DNA of 64,000 nt from contig CM040088.1 in the NCBI GenBank assembly GCA_022496805.1, positions 1,860,001 to 1,924,000 on the forward strand, given 5' to 3'. This document shows positions 24,371 through 36,107 of the stretch, in pieces. The notes under the pieces were generated by a model. That model was not told the DNA's origin. It searched no databases and was given only the letters and a program-made list of their open reading frames with translations. The stretch is from Pohlia nutans. Its lineage: Eukaryota; Streptophyta; Bryopsida; Bryales; Mniaceae. The position numbers were made by a program, and so were the translations under genes. Numbering within the stretch: position 1 is the stretch's first letter; each line of letters starts with the position of its first letter.

Positions 24371-26975
24371 CACGCCTGGTTCTTGACAGGATGAAAATGA
24401 TCATCAGGTCAAAGGACCAATACCTAAAATATATATATAATTATATGTTCTGCACCGAGAACTACTCCATCGAAATACGCTTTTGCAAACGATCGACTCT
24501 TGGGGGATCATTTCCCTCATTCGGTGCTAAGTAAGGAAGAACAGACATGCATTGAGGACAGGACAAGGCAGCAGAATGGCTCGGTATGCATGTGTACACA
24601 GTTCAGACAGTCACACGAGATGTGTATCAAACTTCAGGAGAAAATTTGAGGAATCAGTGCAGTTAGTAGGACAACTGCAACCCTGTACCGTTATTCCGGG
24701 TTCGTACTCCACCTTGCTTACATAATGTCTAGCCACAGCACTGACTGCTTTTGCAATGCGGATTCCAAATCAAACGTATTAACTATTAAAATTCAGTGTT
24801 GGAAGTTGGACGTGAGTACTTGGGGTGCCACCTACTGAACCCCACCAGTTGAAGCTAGTTTAAGAACATCACATTTGACAGCTAGCATGTTGAAGGGCTT
24901 TACGTACTCTTGTACGTTGTATACTGTCACCACTTCCGTGACAAAGGTTCAATCTGAATGCACCTAACCTGTCTGCAGATTATAAAAAATCGACTCCCAC
25001 AATTAATGTACAAGTTAGCATGGTCAGCAGGAATGGGAGCAGGTCCCGGTGAAGCAGATCGATACAGCTGGTTAAAATAAAAATCTGGGACACATCAGGA
25101 AACTGATCCTTCAGGAAAGTGATAAGGTTTGCGTGTTAGACTTGTGCAACCAGCCGGACAGCCAGAGAAACGGTGACGGAAGTCTTTCCAGTACTTACTA
25201 ATATTTTCTGATAAGAGAGGCTCTGCAAGCAATTTCGGTGCAGTTTCCAGGCAGGCTGCAGAACAACGCTGATTTTCTGATGAGAGGTCGCGAACTGCAA
25301 CTTTGGTGCTACTTCCTGGGATGGATAAGCAGCTCAGGAGGATCACACGTACCAAACCTCACGTGACTGTACAGGACATGAAAGCTCATGGGAGTACGAA
25401 AACATTGATATCTGTTTAGGACAACTTGACTGAATGATGTATACAAGGAGAAGTGGAGCAAGCAAGAATGGATCCACCTGGAAACAGATCAGAACTACGG
25501 ACGCTGTCGTCATCATTCTTGACGACATGTATGCAGAAGTAGTAAGAACTCGAAACAGATTGAAGTCGCGACATTCAAGGAATACAGATATGAGCACTGA
25601 TTTGACACTGTTGCTGGGAGTTGCAACGACTCCCTCCACTTTGAACAACTTAACGGCAAACAGTCAGTCGTCCTTGGATGACGTTACGTAAGTTGGATCC
25701 AGACACTTAGTCACGTATGTCGCACACCGGCGTCGGTCGTTGAGTCTCAGATGGTCCCGGGAACGTAACCGGGGCTCCTGCAACGTGAGTCCGCTCAACT
25801 TAACGCCGTCCGCACAAGTATGCAACTGTAATGGACATACTGAAGAGCCTGGCTACGAAACTGGAAGACCTCCAGTCAATGCATACCAGTCACCAAAACA
25901 GTGAATGATCAATGCACGCACTGTTGCAAAGGGGAAAAAATCATCGATCGGAAGCACCCCAAGTTCCGACTAGTCGCAGACTCGTCACTCTGTCCATACA
26001 AGTTGCATACATGTGCACACAGCGTGGTATAGTAACAACAACAGTGAGTCCAGAGACAGAAAGTTCTTCCAAGCTTCCGGCGCATGGATTAGGGCAGGGG
26101 TGAGGTAATAAGGCAAATGGTGGTCGAAGCGGGCCAAGCTATGTATAACTTATGGGGGCCATCTGAATGTTGAGAATTTGGGGATTCAGCACCGGAAATC
26201 AGTCATCAGTGCAGCTCTGATCGGACGGTGGGAACCAGAGCCAGGAAGCATCTCCGAAATGGCTCTTGGTGTTCTCTGCTTTTTCTGGATTTTTCTTTTT
26301 TTGGAACGCATTGGAACTTTAAATGGCCTCCTTTTTCTCGTTTCGACCGGGCCAAGCTGAGATTCCAGTGATGAAAGTGCAGCAGCACCTCGATCGTTTG
26401 AAAGCCGGAGCTGCGGCTCCCGAACACGACACGACCAAAGGGACCAAAGGGACCAAAGGGACCAAGGGGTCACGGAGAAATGGGAGGCGATGGCCCACTA
26501 TGCGGCCACTTGCTGATGCAGGGCGGCTTGGGGTGTAGTCCGCAATGACGTCCACCCTCATTACTTTCAAACCCGGATAATAAACTTAATAATTCAACTC
26601 CTCCGCTGAACCCTGCCTGATGTCATAACCTAATACAGCAGTTCCTGAAGTCTCATTTTCCATAATTGGCAGGTTACCTACATCCAATGTCATTGTCTTC
26701 ATGAGCATGGCTATGAGCATGGGCAGCGTCAACTTCCAACAAGTGAATTACCTTGGGAAACTACAAAATGGAAGAATTGAAGTTCCAGGCATGGCTCTTG
26801 AAGGGAGAATCACCTTTTGCCAGTGGTATGACCTGTTGTAAAAGGTGAAACACTGGATCACATTAAAAGATGCTCATTTGATTCAGTTCCGAAAAGGGGG
26901 ACTTCTTGAACTACTCTATTATGTTATGGTATTTGCTGTAGTACAATGTATTTTACTTCTGTTCATTTGCCCATA
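24371..26975. other. higher-GC, repeat-poor segment without a supported gene
   Basis: This stretch has a more even composition than the surrounding repeats and many short open frames on both strands. None has a recognisable domain or splice structure. It could hold lost genes or single-copy spacer. Confidence 0.3.
26432..26468 (+). repeat. minisatellite of AAAGGGACC units
   Basis: About four 9-bp units (GACCAAAGG) in tandem, the last one diverging. Being a multiple of three, it gives KGT or VPL repeats in the open frames crossing it, which are probably not genes. Confidence 0.85.
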
Positions 26976-27371
26976 AGGTTGGATGCCCTAAAACCACCAA
27001 CTTAAGCGATCTGTGTATTTTTAGCAATGATATGTTTGGTGAAATATTTTTCTTTCATTCCACAGAAGGTTTCACAAGGAATGCATATTTTTCCACAATT
27101 TTATTTTGAATATTGAAATTGATACAAATTTTAAAAGAAGAAAGAACACCGGCACTCAATATCAACATATAGGTTCCCCCATGACCACACCATGTGGTAC
27201 TAATTTTCACTCATAATGATACCCAAAACCACCAACTTCTTCACAAAGCTTGGCATGCCATTGGTTTACTTGAATAATGAAATTGGTGGTTTTGAGTCTT
27301 AACTGTAGTGGCCCCAGAAAAACTCTACATGTTATAATTGGAGGAGGTGGTGGTTTTAGGGCATCCAACCT
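26976..27371. mobile_element. MITE M-1 with AGGTTGGATGCCCTAAAACC ends
   Basis: The 23-bp ends are inverted repeats (left AGGTTGGATGCCCTAAAACC, right its complement), enclosing 396 bp with the TIR internally echoed (CCACCAACTT). The flanks are TA at 26974-26975 and 27372-27373, consistent with a TA duplication; TAA/TTA cannot be ruled out. A more diverged copy, M-2, lies at 53236-53618. Confidence 0.75.
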
Positions 27372-27475
27372 TATTTGCTTCCCAAAACAAAAACCAGATC
27401 AGAGAGAATGCCGTGAGTCGGTCCACACGTGTGACGTGTCGCCTCAAGCCGTTCCAGATTCACTTGGATGAGTTA

Positions 27476-27778
27476 GAGCAGCTCCACCGCAACCCTCCCA
27501 GAGTCTCTCGTACTCCAGAACTAGATGAAAAGTGCCAAGGGCCCTTCCAAAATGCCTCTTGACTTTGGATCCTAGCGTGTTAAGAAATGGCCCTTCAAAT
27601 CACTATTTAGTTGAGTATATCCCCACATTCTACTTGTGATTGGTCCATTGACTATTTGATGTGCACTTTTGATGTGTGAGGGGCCTCCAAAGGTGGGGGA
27701 GTGTTAGTGCAAGGGCTCTTCAAATGTAAATGAATAATTTCAGCGAGTCATCTCTAGCGTGTAGGAGTGGGGATGCTC
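27476..27778 (+). mobile_element. Tourist/PIF-like MITE H-1
   Basis: Starts GAGCAGCTCCACCGC and ends GAGTGGGGATGCTC, 303 bp, flanked by TTA at 27473-27475 and 27779-27781. A TWA duplication with GAGCA ends fits the PIF/Harbinger superfamily. Copies H-2, H-3 and H-4 lie at 45147, 50773 and 56507 and are very similar along their length, suggesting recent spread. Confidence 0.85.
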
Positions 27779-27888
27779 TTACTTGACCAAAGTTGAGGTA
27801 TAGGTGTTGCCTCCCTCCCTGCAGCAAGTAATGCTGCAATGGAGTTAAATTTTGTGGACGGATCCGGCGGTACCGTCATGATACTAAC

Positions 27889-28486
27889 TTAACCTTTAAA
27901 GGCCCAACCCACTCTTGTGGGGTTCATGAACGATTGTTTTCAACAATATCTTTTTTCTCATGAACCTCTTCACTATGAAACATTCTTCTAAAGATACTTC
28001 ATCAAGTTGTCGTCCTATCCCCGGTCCTATCCAACGGTTGGATTTGGTGTTATTAGAGTTCATACTTCTCTAAAATTACAAACGTATAAGTATGTGAAAT
28101 TTTGACTTAGCCAAAATTGCATTGATTTTAGTTCAAAAGTGGCCATGCAAAAATGAGGTCATAGATTTAAGGAACACAATTTTTTTTTAAAATCACCATA
28201 TCAAGAGTATCTCATTTCAAATCTGATTCAACATTTTTTACTTTAAAAATATTAATATTTTGTTTGTAACCAAATTTAGAAGGAATTTTTAATTTTTACT
28301 TTCAATTTTTATAATAAAATATTGGTGATAGCATTGGTGAATCTAACTACACAGATGGAATCTAAAATTCAAAATCTACAACTTTCATTTGTATATTAAT
28401 TCCAAAATATTCCTCCAAACAATACTTTATAATGGTTTTTCTCAAATTGTCAATTCCAGAGACACCTTGTGAACTTTAGGGGTTAA
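27889..28486 (+). mobile_element. TTAA element V
   Basis: Starts TTAACCTTTAAAGGCCC and ends GAACTTTAGGGGTTAA, 598 bp, non-coding. A palindromic stretch (AACCCACTCTTGTGGGGTT) lies about 14 bp inside the left TTAA, close to the position of the 17-bp palindrome in related elements. Confidence 0.7.
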
Positions 28487-29492
28487 TTATTGCTAAACAT
28501 GCATCAGTCCGGGGACTTCAGTTACGGTCATTATTTTCCAATTCATCCTTTGTGGCTACATAGCATAATAGAGCAGTGCAATGGAGCATCCTTTCGAAAA
28601 TTGAATCGAAAGAGAATCTTCACTTAGATCCTCTTTTCTAAGTAATGAAGGAATGTCATTTGTATTTATGAATTTTGGGACTACCTTATCATTGCCATGT
28701 AAACTTAATTTCTAATTGTAACTAGATTGTGATCCCATTGCAAAAGGGTGTTGGCTCCCATTGCTCTATCATGCCATGTAAAAAGTTGCCATGGTTGCAG
28801 TCTTTCCAATCATGTTCCGGCCCTGTGCACCTCCGAACGAAGGAACGTCTTTTCATTTTTATTGTTATGCGGCACCAGGCTCTCGATCACTTTTGGACTA
28901 TGGATTAACCCCTTGAGCTAGTGTGCCTCTCAAAATAGAAAGTCTCCTTTGACAGTCTATTGGATCATCTTTAATGCAATGCAATGTATCCATAGGGCAA
29001 TTGTCTGATATGGGTTCCAAAAAATACTATCTCACTAAAACATTGTCATTTTAGAACTCATTGAATGTATGCTAGAAATTACACATTTTCAAGTTTACAT
29101 GAATTTAATGAGAAATCACAAGAAGGTTGTAATACTCCATCCAAAATACTATTGAGCAAGAAAAATTGAACAATTTTGATATTCCTTTACATTCCTTTGA
29201 TCTTCAAATTTAGAACTGTCTTAATTCCAGATTTGAGGCAAAAGGAACAATCCGGAATATGATGTTCTCATGGTACAGGTGAGTGAAAGGCCTCAAAATC
29301 AAGTACTACTTTCTAACGTAGTGAATGTAGTGGTAAAAATGTCTTTAATTAGCAAAATATTATCAATTTGAACTTGCTTCTCATCTAATTATGATGTTCA
29401 TCAAATTCATTTTTTTAAATTATCCATTTTTGATACGTTAAATTTGATTTATAATAACAGTGCAAAAACTTGTTTGCTGTAAAAATGATATT
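28487..29492. other. spacer with an unpaired TTAACCCC end
   Basis: Non-coding. TTAACCCCTTGAGCTAG at about 28905 resembles TTAACCCCTTAGCTAG at about 59528; both look like left ends of one more family, but no right end was found for either. Confidence 0.4.
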
Positions 29493-30309
29493 TTAACCCC
29501 TAAGCGTCCCTAGCTTTTTTGGGTTTAAAATCATCATTACTTTTGATGTGTTATGGGTCTAAATGTAAGTGAGGTATCGAAATCTCAACTGTACAATCTT
29601 GTAATATACATGTTGTAGATCATGTGAATCAATTTTGGGGTCATTTGGCTATATAGATTGCAAGATCATAGTGTTTTAGTGTTAAAAAAGGATGCTGAAA
29701 TTTTCCTAGCAACACAGTTAGAGGTGAAATTCGTTTTCAAAATTACTCAAATGAAAAAACTTTGAACTACAAATTAGTTCAAAATCATCATATAAACACA
29801 TTGGTACCAAAATAAACTCATGAAAAAATTTAATGTGCCCTTAAATGGCCTTGCAATGTCAAAAAGTAGCCCGAAAAGTGACCGATTTGACCCAAAAAGC
29901 AAAAAGTATCCAAACTAGACCTGTGCACTAAAATGACTCCCAAATATTCAGAACAATATGGATTGACTTTAAACTTTTACCATGATAACTAGACTTCAAG
30001 GGAAATCCAACCCATTAATTATTATTAAAAACGAACATGGGATGGAGGAGATACAAGCCCCCAAAGTTGCAGCCATCAAAATGCACAAAAACTGTCCAAA
30101 ACAAAGATACCTACTTTCAAATGATCACAAAAAATTCAATGCATCTCAAATTGATTTGAAATTTTTACCACACATTCCATACATCATGCGGTTTGTTTTT
30201 GCAAAATTTCATCAAAATCAAACACTTTTTGCAAAAGTTAGAGCTCTTCAAAGGTGAATGTACCCCCAAAAACGTCCAAAATATGGACGTCGGGACGGTT
30301 AGGGGTTAA
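29493..30309 (-). mobile_element. TTAA element Z-2 (uninterrupted)
   Basis: Inverted relative to Z-1, 817 bp, with ends TTAACCCCTAAGCGTCCC and GGGACGGTTAGGGGTTAA. The palindrome CGTCCA-AAATA-TGGACG (30273-30289) is 16 bp from the right TTAA. Position 29682-29685 carries the single TTAA that corresponds to the X-1/Y-1 insertion site in Z-1. The 91-codon frame inside is not gene-like. Confidence 0.85.
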
Positions 30310-30315
30310 TGGCTT

Positions 30316-30779
30316 TTACCTTTCCCATACTATTTTTGGTTTATAAACTTCATGTTTCACGAAATCACCATACAGTTTCCTTGGCTTGTTATACTGTGAA
30401 TGTACCCGAAAGCCTTGCATAACTCGAGCCCTAAGGACTAGTGGACAAAAATCTAATGGCATGATGTCACGGCATATCCATTTCGGTGGAGTATAGGGAT
30501 CAGGAGTAGCAAGTTTTATATGTCTAACAAAAGGGGGAGGTGAGTTATCAGGATGTGAGAGCAATGATAATTTGTGAACATGGCTTTCAGGAGAAGGTGC
30601 CCCGCTATGGTCCAAATCCCTCATACTAGCTCTATGCTTCTCTACATCAATCTCTTCAGAGCCTGATGGATTATCGACGCCCCTCTTGTTCCTCCTCGCT
30701 TCTCCAGACTCCTCTAGATGTAGTCTGATAGATGTTGGAATAGGCGGGGATCTGCTCGTTGCCTTCTTCCTGCTTTACG
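30316..30779 (-). pseudogene. unidentified 154-codon open frame, possible gene or retroelement remnant
   Basis: Read on the minus strand from about 30779, the frame stays open for about 154 codons to a stop at 30316. It has mixed charge, a basic/acidic first half (EARRNKRG...SGSEEIDVEKHR) and a proline-rich second half. The composition is coding-like, unlike neighbouring repeats. The first ATG in frame is at 30624. I do not recognise the protein. Gag-like remnant or single exon of a lost gene are both possible. Confidence 0.3.
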
Positions 30780-31042
30780 TCGATTTGGAAGATTCCCCTC
30801 TATAAAGTAGAGCACCTAGAGGCCCAGACTTGGTGATTTCTGAGTTGCTTTACTCCCATGCTCGATCAATCCCAACTCGATGATTGGAAGCTTCTTCCGG
30901 ATTTTGTCACCCTTGAGACATCTTCGGTTACTATGGTCTTCTTCGATGCCCCCCCTCCCCCTACCTAACTAGATCCTCACATACGAGTTGTTTGAAATCT
31001 ATGCTTATGTCTATTGAGTTGTGGAGAGAGGATTGAATCTCC

Positions 31043-31312
31043 GACATCAGGAATTTGGTACCCCACGAATTATAAACGATTTCCGTGCGACATCTGATAT
31101 TTCATAGGTTCTTAAATTTTTCGCGTTAATTCCGTACGGATTTTGCACTTTGTTAGATAACAAAAAGAGTGAATGTAGAAGTCGTACAAATTCAGTGCAG
31201 AATTAGCACAAAATTTGTGTGGAATCCATGCGAAAAATGTACGAACCTATAAAATATCGGATGTCGCACAAAAATCGTTAAAAATCAGTGAATTTCAAAA
31301 TTCCTGATGGAG
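31043..31312. mobile_element. fold-back element
   Basis: The segment CATCAGGAATTT at the left and AAATTCCTGATG at the right begin long imperfect inverted arms: CGACATCTGATATTTCATAGGTTC pairs with GAACCTATAAAATATCGGATGTCG. About 270 bp in all. No flanking duplication identified. Confidence 0.6.
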
Positions 31313-32368
31313 CCGTCAAATTCCTCTATGCTCGAGTGCTCGACAACTCGACAACTCGCTGTAGAAGCCCTATGCCTGCAAAAATTAGCCATGGCTCGTC
31401 TGTGCCTCCCTGACTACAATTTCCTCCATTGGCATCAGGCCAATGTTTGAACCTCAACCAATTGTCTATAGAAGGAGGGATACTCCTAGGTGCTCCCTCT
31501 ACGAGTTTCTCGCAAATGCCAATCAAAGTGATACAAAGGTGATGCCTGTACAAGAAGCGATAATTCTTGTTTGCAGGTTCTGAAGGCCAGTACAACCCTA
31601 TCTTCTTCAGAATTCCTAACTGCAACAAGAACTTTGAATTCCACAATTTTCTAATCCTACCAAGCGTATGAAGGTTCACTCCTTAGAGATGCTCCAAATT
31701 TCAAGTAAATGTTGAACCCACCGAAATTAGCTGTGACTTCTAATCTTCTATAGCGGCCGACGTCTTGTCAATAAATTGCTAATGTGGGCGCACAAAAGTG
31801 TAGCTATCCTAAACTTACATAAGATATATCCACTACCTAACACTACTGCATTTATAGCACTCAAGATATATTTAAAGCCGTCAATCTCTTGCCAAATCCC
31901 TTCAATGCAAACTATCGTGCTACATCCACAGGTCATTCTACAAGGGGAAGGCCATTGAAAATTTTGATATTTTCCATGTTTAGCTAAAAATATGCACCCA
32001 CGAAGTAGTGGAAAGGATTGACAACGATGGCGCATTTGTTGCATTGGAAGGGCTGCGCATTTGAGGCATGGGCCACCACCACTAGAATTGGCTAAAATAG
32101 AAAGAAAACTACATGTACAAGGGAGGAAATTTGTACAAAGAGACATCAAACACAGGGATATAACCTCTTACACCCGTCACTAAGTCATCAACCTCTATAA
32201 ATGTTTTTACCTCTAAACTTGTAGATATTAATTTTGATTGATGTTTCATGTTTTTCCACAATCGTATTTACTAAGTATGTTGCCATTTCAACTTGCTACA
32301 ATTCTATAGTGAAACAAACCTTGATTTGAGTAAGTCTATGCATACTATACAAGATTGAAAAAACATTG
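31313..32368 (-). other. segment with two coding-like open frames, unidentified
   Basis: Minus-strand frames of 117 codons (31326-31679) and 133 codons (31748-32149) have unusually even composition for this region. The second is Cys-rich (LPCTCSF, GGPCLKCAA, CRMTCGCST). No family is recognised. With 30316-30779 on the same strand they may belong to one decayed gene or element. Confidence 0.25.
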
Positions 32369-32405
32369 AGGACACAATATGTCCTCACGATCGTTTAGGG
32401 GTTAA
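32369..32405 (-). mobile_element. right end of a TTAA element (W)
   Basis: The terminus GTTTAGGGGTTAA ends at 32405. The perfect 17-bp palindrome AGGACA-CAATA-TGTCCT (32369-32385) lies exactly 16 bp inside the TTAA. The arms are unlike those of other families. I could not find the other end. Confidence 0.6.
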
Positions 32406-33165
32406 GAGAGATGATTTTAGGATACATGTTAAGTGATTTGAGAGAATTGCAAATATACTTAAATGTTTGAGGCTATTTTTTTAATGTCCATCACCCCAAC
32501 TATGAAGATTTTTTCATTTTTACAGTAAAAAACCATTTTGAAATTCATTAAAAAAATTACTATTTTTACTTCAAAATATTTAGATGGCTATATGGGTGAT
32601 GAAATGATAACAGGCTTCTTTATCTTGAAAGCGTCTCATACGGCTGTTGTAGAGTGGCGCCTAAGGCGTTGCACAGACTTGGAGTTTGGAGGGGCAGGCA
32701 TTTTCAATATTCAATAGTTAGTGCATAAAGGACACGGTCCGGTAGGGTCGAGGGTAGGACACTTCTAAATGTTTTAAAAATTGCGTGCGTTTAAATTTTC
32801 TTACCCCTATATTATGTCTTAAATGATCATTGAAATGACATGAATTTCTTACGGGGATTATAAAACCATTAAAGATGTGTTTTGTGAATTTTTAAGAATT
32901 TTATTCTTCAACATGATTTTTTAGTAATTTTTCTTATTGAATTTTCTGTCATTCCAATTAGAAACACTAAATTTTGTAGAAAATAGAAATTGACAATTTG
33001 GTCTTGTGTTTTCGGCGTGTGATAAATATGATATAAATCTATAAGTGAATAAAATATGATAATTCTTAAACAAAGAATTATATGTTTGTTTCCTAGTATT
33101 AAATTTTAATTTAATTCACATGGTTTGGGTATTGAAGCATAGAGTGTCCTACTCTCGAGCAGGGC
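32406..33165. other. AT-rich non-coding spacer
   Basis: No supported gene or classified repeat. The sequence turns strongly AT-rich from about 32760 onward. Confidence 0.3.
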
Positions 33166-33385
33166 CCGTCACCAAATGGCAAAGGCCCTTCAGATTTGGA
33201 AAGTCATTTTGAGGTTTTCAACTCACTACATATGGGAGGGGCGCCAAGTGACGTAGATGGAGTGAGAGGGAGTAGCATGCAGGAGCAAATTATAAAGGCC
33301 CGTGAGCTCTACCTCCTGCAAGCAAAAGCCCTCTACATGTTGAATGTCTATGCCCCTGCAACTTGCATGTGTAGGGGCCATATGT
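33166..33385 (+). repeat. dispersed repeat R-1
   Basis: About 220 bp alignable with 50127-50355 (for example AGGTTTTCAA, GGAGTGAGAGGGAGTAG against GGAGTGGGAGTAGGGG, and a final GGGGCCATAT against AGGGCCATAT). Terminal repeats are not clear. Non-coding. Confidence 0.5.
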
Positions 33386-35046
33386 AGCAAAATCGGAGGA
33401 GACGTTGTGAGGGTAACAAAGTTCAACTTCTATTTTGAGACAAGAACTTGTTTCAGTGTCAATACTGGTAGGTAGGTGCATACACTCATTGGATATACAT
33501 ACCGGCTGTAGGTAGAAGAATGATACAAAATTCCCCTTTATACTCTAGTAAGTACAACCACTACTAGCAAAGAGTAGTGGTCTCACTCAGAACATTGTCA
33601 GAGTTCATTGTACACACTTGTCCTATGTGACGAATCGCACCCACCAAGTCTTGAGCGCCTGGGAAGTGAGTGCGAAGTCACGAAGTGGCGCCGTTTGACT
33701 CACCTACCGAGTGAAAAACGACGCCTTCTCCTTGTAGTGATCTTAGGGACCAAGTAGAGTGTGAGGGCATGAATGCAGCAAGGCAAGGCGCCAACTGAAG
33801 GTCAGCATGGTGTGGATTCATTCTAGGGCTGTTGCACAGTGAGAGTACATCTCCAGTCCACTTTAGGAGCTCGCACAAATGAAACAAGGAAGTTCCGGTG
33901 TTGCAGGCATTCCCGAATGTATGTGGCCACACCCCCGTCTACTTTATTGATTTCATTGAATGATGTAAGTTTGCGGTTGTTGGCATGGTACATGTCCGCT
34001 TTTCCTTAGATCACAGCCTTCTTACAAATATCTGCATGGAAACGACTGAGTTGGACTCCCTCTTGGTCCTCCATACTTCAGCATGTCATTACTACCTCAC
34101 AGGATTGCCTTACTCAACCACTTGACCAAGTGTCCAAGATGTTTACTAGGCCTCCTCGTCTGTGAGACAAACATAAAAAGCATGTTTTTTGTTGGCTTCG
34201 ATGCCTTTACAAAATTAATGTATAAGAGGACTGAGGCAGGTGATTCTAAATAGAACAAATATGAAACCCTGTACCGGGGCCTGTACAAATAACAGGCAAC
34301 TAGACAAAAAAAAACATCACTACTTGGTCACATAGTGCTCTAAGCTTAAGGCAGAAAAAAAAAAAAAAAAAAGTAAGTCTCATACATAGGATAGTAAAAA
34401 TAATGTGTCTCATGAATAGGCTATCAAAAATAAGGCATCCCATTTAGAACATAGTAAAAATTGAAGAATGAGCCTATTTTTATTTTTATTTTTATTTTTA
34501 TTTTTTGACACACATACAAAGAACTGTATTGCAAGTGAGGAGAAAATACAGCCTATTTGGGATGGTCTACTAATACATCCTATTTGGGATGGTTCAATTT
34601 TTGACTAGGATTGACGGATGTTGTAGTAGAATGGATAGAGGCATACTCTAAAGTTAATTTGGTCCAATTTCGGATACATTCCCTTCAATCTCTTGGTTGA
34701 TATCCAAAATGGCCATATCCACTTGGCAATCTGCCAAAACTCTAATACCCGGATTACCCGCCCAAAACTCTAATACTTGTTTCCTTTAATGCTTTTGATA
34801 TCCTACCACCCCTACATTGACCTTGCGATTATAACACTTGCCGGTCAAGTATAGCATCACAGTCTTTTACACCCTTCATGGTTGCACTGAAGGTTGCAGC
34901 ATTTGTTTTTTCCTTTTATTCTAAGGTTTTCGTCCCTTGGTCATAAGGAGGTATTTTGCAGTGTGCCTAACTTATTCAACAATGTAAGAATCTAAGGCTA
35001 AGGCTAAGACCTTGGAACCGCTGTTGATTAATTTGGTGGGGCACTC
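33386..35046. other. mixed spacer without a supported gene
   Basis: The part at 33600-33960 is GC-richer but has no recognisable protein. Poly-A occurs near 34354-34371 and a (TTTTTA)n microsatellite at 34475-34506. The rest is AT-rich. Confidence 0.3.
34475..34506 (+). repeat. (TTTTTA)n microsatellite
   Basis: About five tandem TTTTTA units. Confidence 0.85.
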
Positions 35047-35592
35047 TTAACCCCTACATGATAGAGGGGGATGGGCAAAAACCTAGATGTGTTATAAAAT
35101 GTTACTTCTGCAACTTTGATGAAATTTGGTTCAAAAGAGAAAATGAGAAGCATGATGTTTAGTAATTATTTGTATGGTCAAACTTTCAAAAAAAGTTTGA
35201 ACACTCATTTAATGAATTCAGAAACATTTACCATTTAGTATTCACCAAAATTACAAATTTTATTTTTAGAATTTGAAATTTGGTATGATTGGTTAAAACT
35301 AGATATTCTATTCTAAAATTCATAAAAAAAAATTCAAAGGAGAGAACATCATTGGTTTCCCAAAGTAGTAATTTTTTTAACACTAGAACAATATTGAGGC
35401 CTTTGTCTTTGAAAATTTCTCCTCAATGAAGTTTAACTCAGATTGACATGATTCAAATTGGGTTGGAAAGTAGACTTGATTTCCTGTTTGAAAATATTTT
35501 TTTATTTTTTATAATTTTTATTTTTTCATAATGGATAGACCGTAGAAAAAGGGCACAACCATAAAATGGTCGTTTGGTCACTTAGGGGTTAA
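35047..35592 (+). mobile_element. TTAA element X-2
   Basis: 546 bp, homologous along its length to X-1. Left end TTAACCCCTACATG, right end CACTTAGGGGTTAA. The palindrome CAACCA-TAAAA-TGGTCG (35556-35572) lies 16 bp inside the right TTAA; one arm base has mutated relative to X-3. Non-coding. Confidence 0.85.
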
Positions 35593-36064
35593 TTTTCACT
35601 ATGCCCACTTGACTGACACAAGAGGTGGAGATTGCATACTCAACAGGTCGGAATTCTCAAGTTCTCAACTCAACAGTCTGTGTGGAGTGGCCGAGTGGGC
35701 CATATATAATACATGGCAATCTAGAATACGCGGTGGAGTGTATTGAAGCTAGCACAGCATGGTAGAACGAATGCAAATCACTGACGTGGTGAACGTGTCC
35801 GGTGGTGAAGTAGTGCATGATGAGATGGAATTCCCTTCCGGATCCTTTACAATGGAACCGATATATCGAACACACAGCAGTGAGGGATTGCAGGCAGTGG
35901 CAGGGTGCATAGCTAGCTACAGAGGCTTATCTGGACCGAGGTGGTAACTTAGCACAGCACCAGGAACCAGCCGGGCCTAATTTCAGTAGGTAGCTTGATT
36001 CCGTTTGCCCCATGGCGGTTCTGCCGTGGTGGCGTTGTATTTTTCTCTCAATTTGTGCCAACCC

Positions 36065-36107
36065 AAAAAAAAAAAAAAAAACAAACAAACAAACAAACAA
36101 ACAAACA
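36065..36107 (+). repeat. poly-A followed by (CAAA)n
   Basis: About 17 A followed by about six or seven CAAA units. Confidence 0.9.

Noticed and set aside
26186..26570. Open frames crossing the AAAGGGACC minisatellite
   Set aside because: Their length depends on the 9-bp repeat, which stays open in several frames; no domain or splice structure supports a gene.
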